This document shows positions 12,367 to 24,410 of a stretch of DNA of 64,000 nt, one piece after another; the first letter of the stretch is position 1, and every line of letters begins with the position of its first letter. The stretch is from Endocalyx cinctus (taxonomy: Eukaryota > Ascomycota > Sordariomycetes > Amphisphaeriales > Apiosporaceae). The notes beneath the pieces are model-generated. The model saw only the letters and a program-made list of their open reading frames with translations. It did not search any database and was not told the DNA's origin. A program made the position numbers and the translations under genes. The DNA lies in the NCBI GenBank assembly GCA_001600455.1, contig BCKC01000005.1:2170001-2234000 (forward strand), written 5' to 3'.

Positions 12367-12971
12367 TTTTCTTTGTCTTTTTCTCAGGCGAATTACTCAT
12401 GCCAAAGCATGGGCGCCTGGGAAACCCACTAATCACGAGAAAACCTCCAGGTGTCCAAGCAGACGAAGGACACCTCGGAGGCGCGGAGGAAAATATTGGA
12501 AGGGATTTTTGGGGACAGGCCAGGACTTGTCATGAAAAAAAGGTAAAGTTACACCCCCCCTTTTAACTCTTTTCATATGAACAACATGGATTGCTGACAC
12601 CTCTTTCACTGGGGACCGGGCCGGGTTGTATGCCGAATGACATTACATGAGGATGGTCCCTCCTCTTCAAGGAAGAGGGTTGACTGGAGTGTATGGTCTT
12701 CCACATTTCCTGGCCAAACCCCAACCATCGCACGAATCGAACCGAGGCGAGATCTCCAAGGGAAGATGATGAGGGGAGGATACCGGAGATGAGACGAGGC
12801 AGTTACTAAATAAATAGTACGAGATTCTACGACTAAAGGTTAAGTCAACACTACTATCTACGAGCACAATGTAAGTAATTGTTCCATATTTTTCCCTCTT
12901 CCGATTAATATGGTCTTGGCTAACCAGGGATTGTGCAGCATAAGGAAGTCTTAGGCATAACATGCCTCAAA

Positions 12972-13080
12972 ATACAAGATGGGAGGATATGTTGGAAGTC
13001 AGTTGCAATGGAAGTCTTGAGGATATGTTAGGAGGAAATTGTAATACAAGCTGGGAGGATACGTTAGAAGACAATCGAAA
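12972..13080. repeat. Three degenerate ~36-bp tandem units
   Basis: The first and third units (from 12972 and 13044) share ATACAAG, TGGGAGGATA, then GTT.GAAG. The middle unit (from about 13009) keeps GAGGATATGTTAG. It lies in gene-free DNA 5' to a TATAAATA-like stretch at about 13209. Confidence 0.6.
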
Positions 13081-13349
13081 TACACGTCTTCAAAAACACT
13101 TTAATTGACCCTTGACATGCATCGTGTGATATCGTGACCGTTGATGAAGAAACTCGCGTAACTCAGTAACTTTGAAATCAAGACTCGAGAATGTAGATGA
13201 TACGAGATATAAATACACTTGTAGACCATATCAGTAAAGAATAATTGATCGAACTAGACGATATATTTATCAGCGTTCATGTCACTGTAATATGCCTCGA
13301 GCTCGAGAGTATCTATCAACTGACGAGAAGATCATGTAAATCTATCCAT

Positions 13350-15027
13350 CTATCTGTCTATTCTAGGTAAGATCTTAGTCCAGCCATTCGCGCCCTTCTC
13401 TCTATCTTTAGTCGCCGGCCCCGAGCCCGGGCCAGAGCCAGAAGGCACGCGAGAAGTTGCTTGACCGCCGGAGTCGTTGCTTCTGACCGTGGCGACGCTC
13501 ATGTAACTCTCCTGACCGAACCGGCCCCCGCGCTCTCCGATCTTGGGCTTCGGCCTGGCCCCGCCGACCAAGACGCCGTCGTCGGCCTCCTCTGGCTCCC
13601 AAGCGTCGTCCTCGAGCACCTCCCACTCGGGGATGATGTTCTCGTGGAGGAGCTTCGCCTTGAGCTTGTCGGCCATCTTGACGGGGTTCTGCATCTTGAA
13701 GCCGCGCACGAGGTCGTGGCCGGCGGCGCTGCCGAGGAAGGTGTGGGCGGTGCCGTGCGAGTACCAGCCCACGTGCGGGGCCGCCTTGCCGAGCTCGGCC
13801 GTGTCACCGCCGCCGCCGCCGCGGGAACCGTTCGCGCCGGCGGGTTCGGGGTTCCCGTTCAGGCCGGCGTCGGCGATCTGCTGCGGGTTCCGCTGCAGGG
13901 ACGAGTTGATCAGCAGGTTGTACAGGTTCCGGCCGATGCAGGTGAAGTCCTCGAAGTTGCCGCTGTTGTCGCCGACGGGCACGCCCTGCGTGCGGCAGAG
14001 CCAGACGATGTTGTACGCGAGAAGGCAGACGGCCTCGATGAAGGAGTGGTAAGACGACGCATCTTCCTTGGCGAAAGTCGCGAGGGGCTTGTCGAGGAAT
14101 AACGGCCGGGGATGGGGGATATGGGTAAATTGGCGGTCGCGGGGACTCGTGGGAAGGGGAGACGAGCCCGGAAATACGACGTCGCCGTGATGATATGACG
14201 AGGCGAGGGAAAAGATGGTCGGTCGCGGATAATCATTGTGAGGCAACGTGATTTCTGCGGGAAGGCGGATAGCTAGGTAATGGGAGGCGAGCCATAACAG
14301 ATGGGTGACGTGGGCGAGGGAGGCAGATATGAGTTCAGGTGGTGCATCTGTCATGTTAGCTGATTAGCGGAGAAAATACGGACTAGGGATGTTTCGAGGA
14401 CTCACTATTCATATTCTGTAAATCGATAATATCGATTCCACCAATTTTATATTCAAAGCGGACAGGATTTCCACGGCGAACGCGCTGGAGCCTGTAAAGC
14501 TTAGCAACCTCCATGCACAAGGCAGCTCTATACTGAGCCATGGATTCATATTCGCGGCTCCAAGTGTATTTGGTCATCTTTATAATCTTCCTGGCCTCGT
14601 CGACTTCGCGATTCCGGCGCGCAGAAATACCTTGGGATGACATAGCAAGATCGGATTTCCTTCGAGCGATGCTAGCCTTCTTCTCCTCTATTTCTTTCTT
14701 GGCAGCATTTATCTCGTCACGAAGTTTGTCGGCGGATGCGATGATCTGCTCGGTCCTGTCCTTCGCTTCTTGCTCTTCGGAAGCGCAGTTCTCTATGTAC
14801 AGTCTCGATGTGCGGTCGACGGCAGCGGAAGATGAAGAAGGGGAGGCAGTATCGGTTGTTTCACTCTCTACTACTAGCTTGGTGACCCTGGATTCAAGCT
14901 CTTCCATCTCCATAAGGATCCTAGCATTCGCGATACGACCATCGTATAACTCATTTCGAGCATCGACAACGCAGAAGAAAGGGAGACGTTTCGGGTGGTG
15001 AGCCCGTCGGCATATATCGCAGTTCAT
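13350..15027 (-). CDS. atg14: Atg14/UVRAG-family subunit of the Vps34 phosphatidylinositol 3-kinase complex
   Basis: Model: exon 1 15027-14406, exon 2 14347-13350, 539 aa. The 58-nt intron has GTGAGT, a GCTAAC branch site and ACAG. The N-terminus carries the short Cys motif of fungal Atg14-type proteins (C3-x2-C6 ... FFC at 17-19, then VVDARNELYDGR). A long coiled coil follows (about 30-170), then the family's C-terminal region: 'HLLWLASHYLAIRLPAEI', DYPRPTIF and RPLFLDKPLATFAKED, with a 'CIGRNLYNLL' helix. Disordered Gly- and Ser-rich segments separate the blocks. Known role of the family: targets Vps34-Vps15-Atg6 to the pre-autophagosomal structure (Atg14) or to endosomes (Vps38/UVRAG). I favour Atg14, but the sequence alone does not fully exclude Vps38. 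ATG6 lies in this same window. It is divergently placed with the next gene, with about 700 bases between the starts. Confidence 0.75.
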
Positions 15028-15726
15028 ATTGTGTAGATGTATGGGGTAATCGGCTTTGCGAAAGTGAAGGAAATGTAAGGAAGGAATAAGCGGCGATCAC
15101 TCTAGTAAGAGAGAAGAATGGCCTATTATTTGACGCTGAGACGCGAAGAAGTTATGAGTAAAAATGAGCCTCATGATTTATCTAGAAAAGGCTCGTGACT
15201 AGATCAATAAAGATAACAGAAATAGGTATTGTTGAATCATACTATCTTAGATCTAGGTCAGATTATCAAAGTATATGTAAGAGAAGTGGAATCTACTATC
15301 TCAAAGTATTATGGAGTCCTTGTGACGTTAGTTCTAGAATGACTGAATGGATGGGGGAACAGGCCCCAACAGGGAGTCGGGGAGTCAGGGAGTCAGGGAG
15401 TAAGGCTATCAAAGTGTGACGGACAAGGGGGAGAAGTGGATTTGGGGTTAAGCGGAATCGGATATATCGGATTACCTAAATTACGTGATTAGGTAATCAT
15501 TTTAATTGGGCACCGATTATTTCTCAAGAATCTGGAACTTAGCTACTTAGCCGCCAGGCTGCTTAGGTAGGCTTCTATCTATTTTCACCGTGCGGTTTAT
15601 TATGATTTGTAATTTAATCGCCGGTATCATAGCACAAAAAAATCGAGGTACCAATCTAGATACGAAGAGAAACGATTATTGACTGGCTGTTTCAATTATT
15701 CGCATGAGTCATCACCCATTATCATC
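15028..15726. promoter_or_regulatory. Shared divergent promoter region
   Basis: About 700 bases between the ATG14-type gene and the small hypothetical gene. It contains a perfect 10-bp inverted repeat, GATTACCTAA (15470-15479) and TTAGGTAATC (15489-15498), around a TTACGTGA core that resembles a bZIP half-site. There is also a short tandem GGGAGTC(A/G) repeat at 15371-15403. No RNA gene is visible. Confidence 0.45.
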
Positions 15727-16541
15727 ATGTCTACCACACCTAGGTCAACCTCACCTGTGAAGCCAACTCAGTCATCCGAAGATGTGGGCCTCGGACAATC
15801 CATGTTGGTTGAGCCACCATCCCATATAGAAGATGAAGATGATATTGAAGATGATACCGTGAGATTGAATGTGCAACAACAACAACAACAACAGCAACAA
15901 CCTCCTCAGCGGATCCAGCCTTTCACCTACGATCCCAATCAGGGTCTAGCAGGTGCGGGTATGGTAGAAGCAAGAGATCAAGAGCGACAACGGCAAACGC
16001 GAACCCCGGAGCCTCAAAAACGGCGCAGTAATAGGTCTGAACTCCAAAGTCCAGGACATCTCGCGCCTTTTGATTGGGAGGATTTTGAGTCGCGATATGA
16101 GATGGCGTTGCAAGAAGCGGATGATCAAGAGCGGAAGACACTAGAGGAATTCGAACGTCTCGTGAAGGTATATATGCACTACGCCATGTCAAGTTAAATA
16201 TGCCAATATTTTACTAACTTCCATAACTAGTATTTTAATGTATGGGCGTCGACATCTTCCGTACACGACAACGAAAGAGCGATTAAGAGGTATGTGTATT
16301 CTATCGTCCCATGGCCACTTAATTTTTTTATGTTAGTTCTGTACACTAAATCCACGAGTAGGCTGCAAACTCGCGAGAGATTCGTTCGCATTCAAGAACA
16401 GTCACTTTTACAGAAGAAACAACACCGTAAGTATCATAAATTATGTTATTTCAGCTCATCAAACTAATATGAGTAGTCACCGAGGTTGTCAAGGCATTTC
16501 AAAGTGCCCTAGCACTCCTAAGCGCGACTTCGACAACTTAG
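15727..16541 (+). CDS. Hypothetical protein, poly-Gln N-terminus and helical C-terminus
   Basis: Not recognised. Model: exons 15727-16167, 16231-16289, 16362-16426 and 16477-16541, 209 aa. All junctions keep frame and the introns are 50-72 nt; the first has an ACTAAC branch site. The N-terminal half is disordered, with an acidic patch (EDEDDIEDD) and a run of nine glutamines from CAA/CAG codons. The C-terminal half, from 'FDWEDFESRYEMALQEAD' to the end, is continuous helix or coiled coil. I chose the ATG at 15727 because the upstream frame has no other ATG near it. It may be a small coiled-coil subunit of a larger complex, but nothing in the sequence names one. Confidence 0.65.
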
Positions 16542-17038
16542 GATCTCTTTTCTACATGGAATTTTAAGAGGATATTCGTATATATTTGCGTGGTTTAACT
16601 TTCCTGATAATTGGGCCGGTTCTCCTTATCGAGTGGAGGAGGCTTTCTCCGTGCATGAGGTGAACATGACACAAATACTAAGGCGTCACGGGTTTTTATG
16701 ACTACTATGACGAGATGATCTTATGTTTTTTTATGATAATGATATTACGACTATCATACCGTAGCTATTCAATACAAGTTTACAAAGTGAATTTATCTCA
16801 AGCGTAGGAGGTGGGAGGCTACTTTGATGTGTGCATACAGTGACTTACATTAACTCCATACTGTATACTCCATAAAAGTTTAGGTATTCTTAGGGGAAGC
16901 TTAGGTGGGGCGGCAGTCCGTAAGCTTTCTTCTTATTGTAGTGTAATCCCTGGCCTAATTTTCTTCCATTACAACGCGTTTTCTTTCTCAGCTTGAACAC
17001 CTTCATCAAACAGTCCATGTAGGCCACGGCTATACGCT
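16542..17038. other. Intergenic region, nothing recognisable
   Basis: About 500 bases between two genes on the same strand, AT-rich. I see no repeat, RNA gene or open frame worth naming. The last 100 bases are the likely promoter of the DUF3807-type gene. Confidence 0.5.
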
Positions 17039-17840
17039 ATGTCTGCCGCAGCATTTACTTCTACATCATTTCAACCTCCAGAAGTATCACAGGTTCGTAT
17101 TTTCCGTGCTATTCATTAGTTGCATTCAATAAAGTGGTCTAACGCTAATAGCTAGCAAGGCAGACATTGATTCCTTCCACAACGAACACTTTTCTTCGTC
17201 GGCAGTCAAACTTTTCAGCGCACAATTCCTAAATCCTAAAGAATGTTCCCATAATCACAGCTACGCCGAAGAGTACTATGAAGAAGAGGAATACGATGAT
17301 GGACTCGGCTACTACCCCGACGGCGTCAAACGTACTTTGACCGACGAGCAGATCGCCATCTTCCGCCATTCCGAGACGGAAGCTTTACGTCGCAGCGCCG
17401 AAAACAACGTCGCTAAGCATAAAGCAAACTCGGCGGCGATGCTGCGGGAGGCCGAGGAGGAAATGATGGACGAATCCGAAGCCGAGGCCGAAGGAAAACT
17501 GCCCGACCGGGATACGATGATTTACGACGGCTCCGACGCGCCCGCGCCGGGCGATCCCAGCGAGAATAAGGAGGAGAGCGGCAGCGAAGACGGGGAGATC
17601 GAAACGCCGAAACAGCCGCTCTCCAAGGCGGAACTCAAACGCCAGAAGAGGAGGCGGGCGAGGCAGCGAAGGATGGAAAATCGGAAATTCCAGCCCGAGA
17701 AGAAGCCGGATCTCCGCAAGAGGACGTGGGACGCGGTCGAGACCGGTATGGACAGCTTGGATTACGACGACCTCGAGATGAAAACGGAGGCGATGGGAAA
17801 CTTGGCGGCGCAAAGACGACAAATCTCGTACGATGATTAA
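17039..17840 (+). CDS. DUF3807-type conserved fungal protein
   Basis: Model: exon 1 17039-17092, exon 2 17160-17840, 244 aa. The ATG straddles 17039-17041. The intron has GTTCGT and ends AAG, which is the only acceptor that keeps frame. Near the N-terminus is a conserved block (ADIDSFHNEHF, then KLFSAQFLNP), then acidic YYEEEEYDDGLGYYPDG and the family signature 'KRTLTDEQIAIFRHSE' (about residues 77-92). The rest is highly charged, with acidic stretches and a basic LKRQKRRRARQRRMENRKF segment that could be a nuclear localisation or RNA-binding signal. The family is known only as a conserved fungal protein of unknown function. The domain name is from memory of the signature. Confidence 0.7.
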
Positions 17841-18420
17841 GGCTCGTCACCGCATCATATCGGCAAGCTTTCTTCTAGCGCGTGCTACTGCAAGATACTA
17901 GACAGCACGTCGTGGATCATCCGGAGCAGGTCAGTTTACATACACCCCCCTTCATTCACGTACTTTCAACATATTTTCTTTTTTCGCATGATGAAAATCC
18001 ATGTATCAATCGTCATCCTTAGGCGGAAGTCTGTTAGAAGCTGTTAGGAATCGGCCTAGCCGACGAAAGACGGTTTTGACACGGGCGTATGTCGATCACA
18101 ATAATCTTCTCTCTGAAAGCGAATTTACTTTTCTTTCCCGATTCTGCATATCCACAAAATTCCTGACATGGTGGAACTAACACGAGAAACAGGAGTCCTG
18201 CCGAAGATCACGAGTAGAACAAACGATCAAGTACCGAGGACGTGGATTGTTTCACACTGATGGAATGACGCTTAATAACGTCACGAAAACGGAACTTTGA
18301 AAGCTAGTGGAATATGGAAGTCGAGGTGCTTGCCGATAAACTCAGGAATCCTAATACTACCTGTAATTATAGTGTGTTTTTACCAAGACATTAAATTGGG
18401 ATTTTGACCTGAGCCATGCT
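17841..18420. other. Intergenic region, nothing recognisable
   Basis: Nearly 600 bases between the DUF3807-type gene and the left inverted repeat. The first part is likely 3' UTR. No open frame or repeat of note. Confidence 0.5.
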
Positions 18421-18550
18421 GCTTTTAGCCTGAGCCCAGCCTAAGCTATATTCGCTTTTCCACAGGCAAAAATGAATAAATTTGCACAACTACTTGAATG
18501 TTATAGTAAAAACTACCGTAATAAACGGAAACTCCCGTTTTGTTAATTAA
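18421..18550 (+). repeat. Left copy of an inverted repeat pair
   Basis: Aligns by eye with the reverse complement of 22211-22330. Shared blocks include GCTYTTAGYCTGAGC at the outer end, AAATTTGC, GTTATAG, ACCGTAATAAA and TTAATTAA at the inner end. The inner part contains a self-complementary AATAAACGG/CCGTTTTGTT stretch. Differences between copies are mostly transitions, so the pair is old. Directly inside lies a hairpin with AAGTCGCTTA (18579-18588) and TAAGCGACTT (18612-18621). Confidence 0.7.
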
Positions 18551-18924
18551 GTACCTTAAAATTGCATGACTTCTTAAGAAGTCGCTTATTGAATAAAGGG
18601 GCTAAGAGAAGTAAGCGACTTTGTAAGAAATCGCTTATAAAACAAAGAAGATAGGAGAGATTGGAAGCGAGAACCAGGTTAATAATTGTAACCATATTTT
18701 CTTCTGCAAGAGATCTATCAAGGAGGGGACGTACTAGGAGATAGCTGGGCGACGTAGAGCGGTTCTCCAAAGGCTTTTGAAGGGACAACGAAGCTGCTAC
18801 AAAGCTCGTCATCTTCGCTATTCGTATATGTCGCTTTGGCCAAAGTTTTTATTGGTATCGGAGTAATAGATTCGCGAGCTGACGAGTTTCAACTGGAAAG
18901 ACTCGTTTCGTTGGAGTGATTTCT

Positions 18925-19425
18925 TGTGCAGAGAACGCAGCTGAGATCACGCTCGTCTGGCTTCTGCCAGCAAAGTGGAAATTGCATCGAGATTAGCAGA
19001 CGCTTGAAAAAGAAGTTGAACCAGAGGTGCTCCGTCGCAGAGAAAAAAAAGTAGAATCGACGGATCAATAAGACGTGTTGTCCTGGATGGTTAAGGGTAG
19101 AAAGTCCGCCTTAGAGAACGACCCAAAGTCCCTCAGCCAGCTCATAGGGGCGCTCACAGCAGGAGGGAGATACAGTATAGTTGAGGTAGTTTGTGCCGTT
19201 ATTGCGGATCTCGTTGATCACCTAGAGTTTTTCGAGGGGGTTAGGGAGGAGATTCGCAGCACGAACGAGGAGGTATGCGGAGTTTGGGACTACGATGCAC
19301 TAAATAGTTTGAATAGGCTATGTCAAACACTCGACTACCGCGCGACCAAGTTTTCCGGATTGGATTACCCAAAAATATCTGCAAGGGAATATTACCGAAT
19401 TTCAAGCCATGCTAGCTGGGTATAA
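18925..19425 (+). pseudogene. Cytochrome P450 fragment with two in-frame stops
   Basis: One frame reads through LVWLLPAKWKLHRD, EKEVEPEVLRRREKK, DVLSWMVKGRKS and HLEFFEGVREEIRSTNEE. This matches the order seen in fungal P450s from the F-G region to just after the I helix. The frame is broken by TAG at 18994-18996 (a Trp position) and TAA at 19069-19071 (probably a Gln position). The I-helix Thr motif is degraded to AGGRYS. The haem-binding Cys region is absent; after about 19350 the sequence loses similarity. Both stops can arise by C:G to T:A change, as expected of RIP. It lies inside the inverted-repeat island, upstream of the HET gene on the opposite strand. Confidence 0.65.
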
Positions 19426-19539
19426 GTCGACTATAAATATAGCTCTGGCTCACGCGAACATGTATGTAGTTTTCATTGTCTATAGCCCTTAGTCCTCGTG
19501 TAGTTCTCCACTTGCACAAAACCTTTCCATAATTATATT

Positions 19540-21865
19540 TCAAAGGATCACCAAGTCTTGCCCGTATAATTCGGGTTGTGACAGGGAGCAAATCTCTGCA
19601 CACAAATTTGCGTCTAGAAGGTCTCGATCTAGACGCTCGTAGAAAGCGTAGTAACCAACTCTCCGAAAAGATAGGGGTCTATCTAGGTTTCCGGCTTCGG
19701 GATACTGCTGAACAAGAATCCCAGAGAAATCTTGAGTATGCTTTTGGTGTGACGGATGCCACCCTACCTCTTTTGTAAAAGGAATAAAGTATATCGTCGA
19801 GTCTTGTCTCATAGAATGTCTATTGTCTAAATGGCGCACTATTGGTCCTCCTTGCAGTTCGTTAGGATTCGACAGTTCTATTAAGAAAGCTTTCAATACT
19901 AGTTCGCCGCCTTGTATTTCTCCATACACGTTTCCGCGTTTTGGCTCAGTACTGATCGACTGGACCCGGACTAGTATTTGGTAAGCATTTGTAGAATGGT
20001 TGTGGAAATAAACTTCCCCTTCCACTGATGCCCAGGACCAGGACGGCGCTAATCCATAAGAATCAGTAATATTCAGCTGCAGATTGCGCATGGCGGACTC
20101 ACCCCGATATCCCGTTTGTGAGATATCCTCGACACCTATCTTTGGAAAAGAAAACCATAGGAGGCTCAAGATAAGATCAGCGCCGCCCCAAATCCCTGCA
20201 TAATATGGCTCTTGGATCACTCTCGAGAATGCTCGGGCAAGGCCAGCAATAGCTATGAGCTTATCGTCCTGATAAGTGAGCTTCGATCGCGTGTAGATCT
20301 GAACCAAACGCGACCAACGAGCAGTGTGGGTTGGATATTCCGACCACTCATTTGCGTGAACCCAGCCTCGCTCAGATACCGGAAGACGAGGGAAGCCGAG
20401 CCTATGCGGTGTCATAGACCCGTCGTACGTTTCGGTAGCCAAGCAGGTATGACACTCCCAGAATAAGAAATCGGCGAAGTGGATGATACGTGGGCTCAAG
20501 AGGCGCTCCTGTAATACCCACCCGCGGGAGTAAAGACTGGAGTGCCTTCGGACAAGGTCTACGAAATCGGGAATGACGGAAAACCTCACCGTGCAGTCGG
20601 AATACTTCTGAGTGAAAACTATTGGCGCACCATGTTGGGGCTCCCTGGTTGCGAAAAGGCTCGAAGTAGCGTCTGTACCATTGCACGCGCTGATGTTACA
20701 GATGCTATGGCTGTACACTTTGTCCATTACGGAAGATTCCTTCGCCCAATCTTCAGGCGAGTCTTGGATTATACTAAAGTTGAGCTTGCTGAAAAAAAGA
20801 AAAAAAAAAAAAAAGAGAAAAAAGCTGCAGGTTTGACCTATTTTAATTAGGATATTAAACTTACCAAAGCGAATCAATCCAAAGGAAACGCATTTTCAGA
20901 TATCGAGCCATCAGGACTGTATCCTGAAATCTGCGAGGAAGATCGTCAAACTTTATACCCTGTTCCATATTTTTTATATTAGATGTCAGTAATTTTAAAG
21001 GGTTGGATTGGCCCCATGCGTAACTCAGAGTAATATACTGAATGCCGTTAAATTTATTGATGTCTGGCAGGTTATCCGTCTGAACGACCCGAATAGCCCC
21101 TTTTGTGGATGAGCTGGGATGTAGATCTAAAAGTCGGGTTGGAAACCATTGATCCTTATTACTAGCAAGACAAAATTTATGTTCCGTGAGACAGGTTCTT
21201 AGAGCATGCGAGCAAAATTCAATACAAGCGTCTTCGTTGGTTGAGGTTGCAATAGGCGCTTTTAATGGCATGGAATCTGCTAAGTGAACCCCTAATTGAA
21301 TTATTAACTCAGTGACTAGCCATATTAGAGACCACTGACCTGAAGTCGCATCCTCCACGGATACATGAAATGACAGCATTGCCAACCTATCTCTATCTTG
21401 GACCACATCAAATCTAAGCCAAGCCGGTCGACATGTGGCTTCTTCCAATAACATGATGCTCGTGACGACTAAACTTCTCGGTGCCCTTTTATTCGTCGCA
21501 TACCGCGCCATCGCAACAATTACCGCACACATCTTACAATTGTATAATGTTGCTTGTTCCTCTAGGTCGCTTAAAGTCCGTTCATGAGCATCCGTCCAGA
21601 TCGAAAGGGAGCCACAATTAGCGCGCAGCGGGTATTCATGGCGATCGCCTGGATTATAAGGACACGGCGCGGTAGTGTCGGATGAATCTTTGGCTTCGGT
21701 ACCGGATCGGTATCGTTCAAGTTCCTCTTGTAGATTTGGTAACGAAGCCTCGCCTGCACCTTTTTTCATTGCCTCCTCTACAGCGACTTTCTTAATATGC
21801 AAGATCTCCTGTACTAAATCACGCCGTGAAAAGCTGAAAAGTGCCGCGCACGGTTCGCACAGCAT
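19540..21865 (-). CDS. HET-domain protein (heterokaryon incompatibility family)
   Basis: Model: exon 1 21865-20865, exon 2 20773-19540, 744 aa. The 91-nt intron has a perfect GTAAGT donor and ends TTTAG; it splits the Cys codon of the second HET motif. All three HET blocks are present: YITLSYAWG (near residue 280), RFLWIDSLCIIQD continuing into DWAKESSVMDKVYSHS (about 325-355), and RGWVLQERLLSPRIIHFA (about 400-417). The N-terminal ~270 residues resemble other long HET proteins, with CKMCAVIVA. No NACHT or repeat domain follows. Family role: HET domains trigger growth arrest or cell death on non-self recognition in hyphal fusion. The frame is intact, unlike the neighbouring P450 relic. It is an accessory gene flanked by inverted repeats. 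Confidence 0.85.
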
Positions 21866-22210
21866 ATTCGCTTTTTATTTCACCTGAATCTCTATTACTG
21901 GAAATATGACATGAGAACTTGATGAATGTTTGATGCGTTTCCGAGAAGCAGGATTGTGGTACTTAACCATTGCTAGCGATTCTAAGGAAGGCTGTAGAAT
22001 ATGATATGTAGTTAACATCATGAAAAAAAAAACACGTCAAAGGTTGTTTTTGGACCCCACGTTACATGTCACGCGATTAACCTGCTGCCTGGATAGTTGA
22101 GATAGCTGCTACCCAACATATCCAACGTATCTGGAGAAGGAATGATGGGATACATAAGGATGGACGTTTCCTATGTAAACTTGAAGCACTCCTCGGGCCG
22201 TCAGTTACTT
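21866..22210. promoter_or_regulatory. Probable promoter of the HET-domain gene
   Basis: About 345 bases between the HET start codon and the right inverted repeat. AT-rich, with no obvious motif beyond an A9 run at 22023-22032. No open frame of note. Confidence 0.4.
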
Positions 22211-22330
22211 TTAATTAATAAACGGACATTCCGTTTTATTACGGTGTCTTCGCTATAACGTTTTGAAAGTTATGCAAATTTAGTTATATTTCACTTGGGA
22301 AAAGTGGATCTAGCTCAGACTAAGAGCGGC
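22211..22330 (-). repeat. Right copy of the inverted repeat pair
   Basis: Reverse-complement partner of 18421-18550. It begins TTAATTAA and carries a near-perfect self-complementary TAATAAACGGA/TCCGTTTTATTA hairpin (about 22215-22240). It ends at the CTCAGACTAAGAGCGGC block that pairs with the left outer end. The two copies bound 3.9 kb. I could not find a clear target-site duplication outside them. Confidence 0.7.
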
Positions 22331-22804
22331 GTTCTCAAAAATACTCTAACCTGATTCGTGATGTCGTGGGAAAAGTGAATACGTTGGTAGTACGGAGTAA
22401 GTACTGCTATATTTACAGAGTACAGAGTAATATTTACTGGGGGAGATAAGAACCAACGAACCCCTCCCTTCCCTCCCAAAAAAATTAAATACCCTGCTCC
22501 GTTTATTCAGATGCCTGGCAACTGACATGCCACTTTCAAGGAATTCGTCAATACTCTTCTGACTGCATCCGAATCCCATCCCACTATATTTCCTTGTTAT
22601 TGTGAAAGGGCATCTTTTGGAGGGAAACAGGAAATATATCATCGCGCAATTCCTTGCTGCGCTCTCAAACGCCCTCAACATTTTACTATATAATATTTCC
22701 TTTTCCCCCCAACTTCTCCGAACCGCCTAACTTGTTAATTAATTAAACACCCTTTTTTTTGTTCTTTTTCTTTCTTCTTTATCTTTATTAGGCATCTAGC
22801 AATC
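22331..22804. promoter_or_regulatory. Promoter region of the CK2 catalytic subunit gene
   Basis: Contains one copy of the recurring 9-mer TACGGAGTA (22391-22399) and a pyrimidine-rich stretch with a long T run (about 22751-22790) just before the start codon. No gene. Confidence 0.45.

Positions 22805-24410
<1,606 letters not shown>

Larger units (their letters stand above)
11516..13349. other. Non-coding region with microsatellite and minisatellites
   Basis: No gene that I can support. It contains a (CCA)n-(CAA)n microsatellite (about 12059-12105), a 13-bp tandem repeat (12287-12366) and a ~36-bp degenerate repeat (12972-13080). The minus-strand frame across the CCA tract encodes Gly and Val runs and is an artefact of the repeat. 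Confidence 0.55.

Noticed and set aside
12730..12760. GGTTCGATTC on the minus strand as a tRNA T arm
   Set aside because: The flanking stems do not pair and no A box is present at the right distance.
12990..13280. Possible solo LTR starting TGTTGGAAG, with TATAAATA-like stretch
   Set aside because: No matching second copy, no PBS and no target-site duplication (GGATA precedes it but is not found after a CA end). The start lies inside a ~36-bp tandem repeat, which explains it.
13461..14102. 213-aa plus-strand frame opposite ATG14
   Set aside because: A GC-rich antisense shadow of the coding exon with no promoter or family resemblance.
18845..18862. TTGGTATCGGAG as a retrotransposon primer-binding site
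   Set aside because: No LTR end or second LTR adjoins it; similarity is short.
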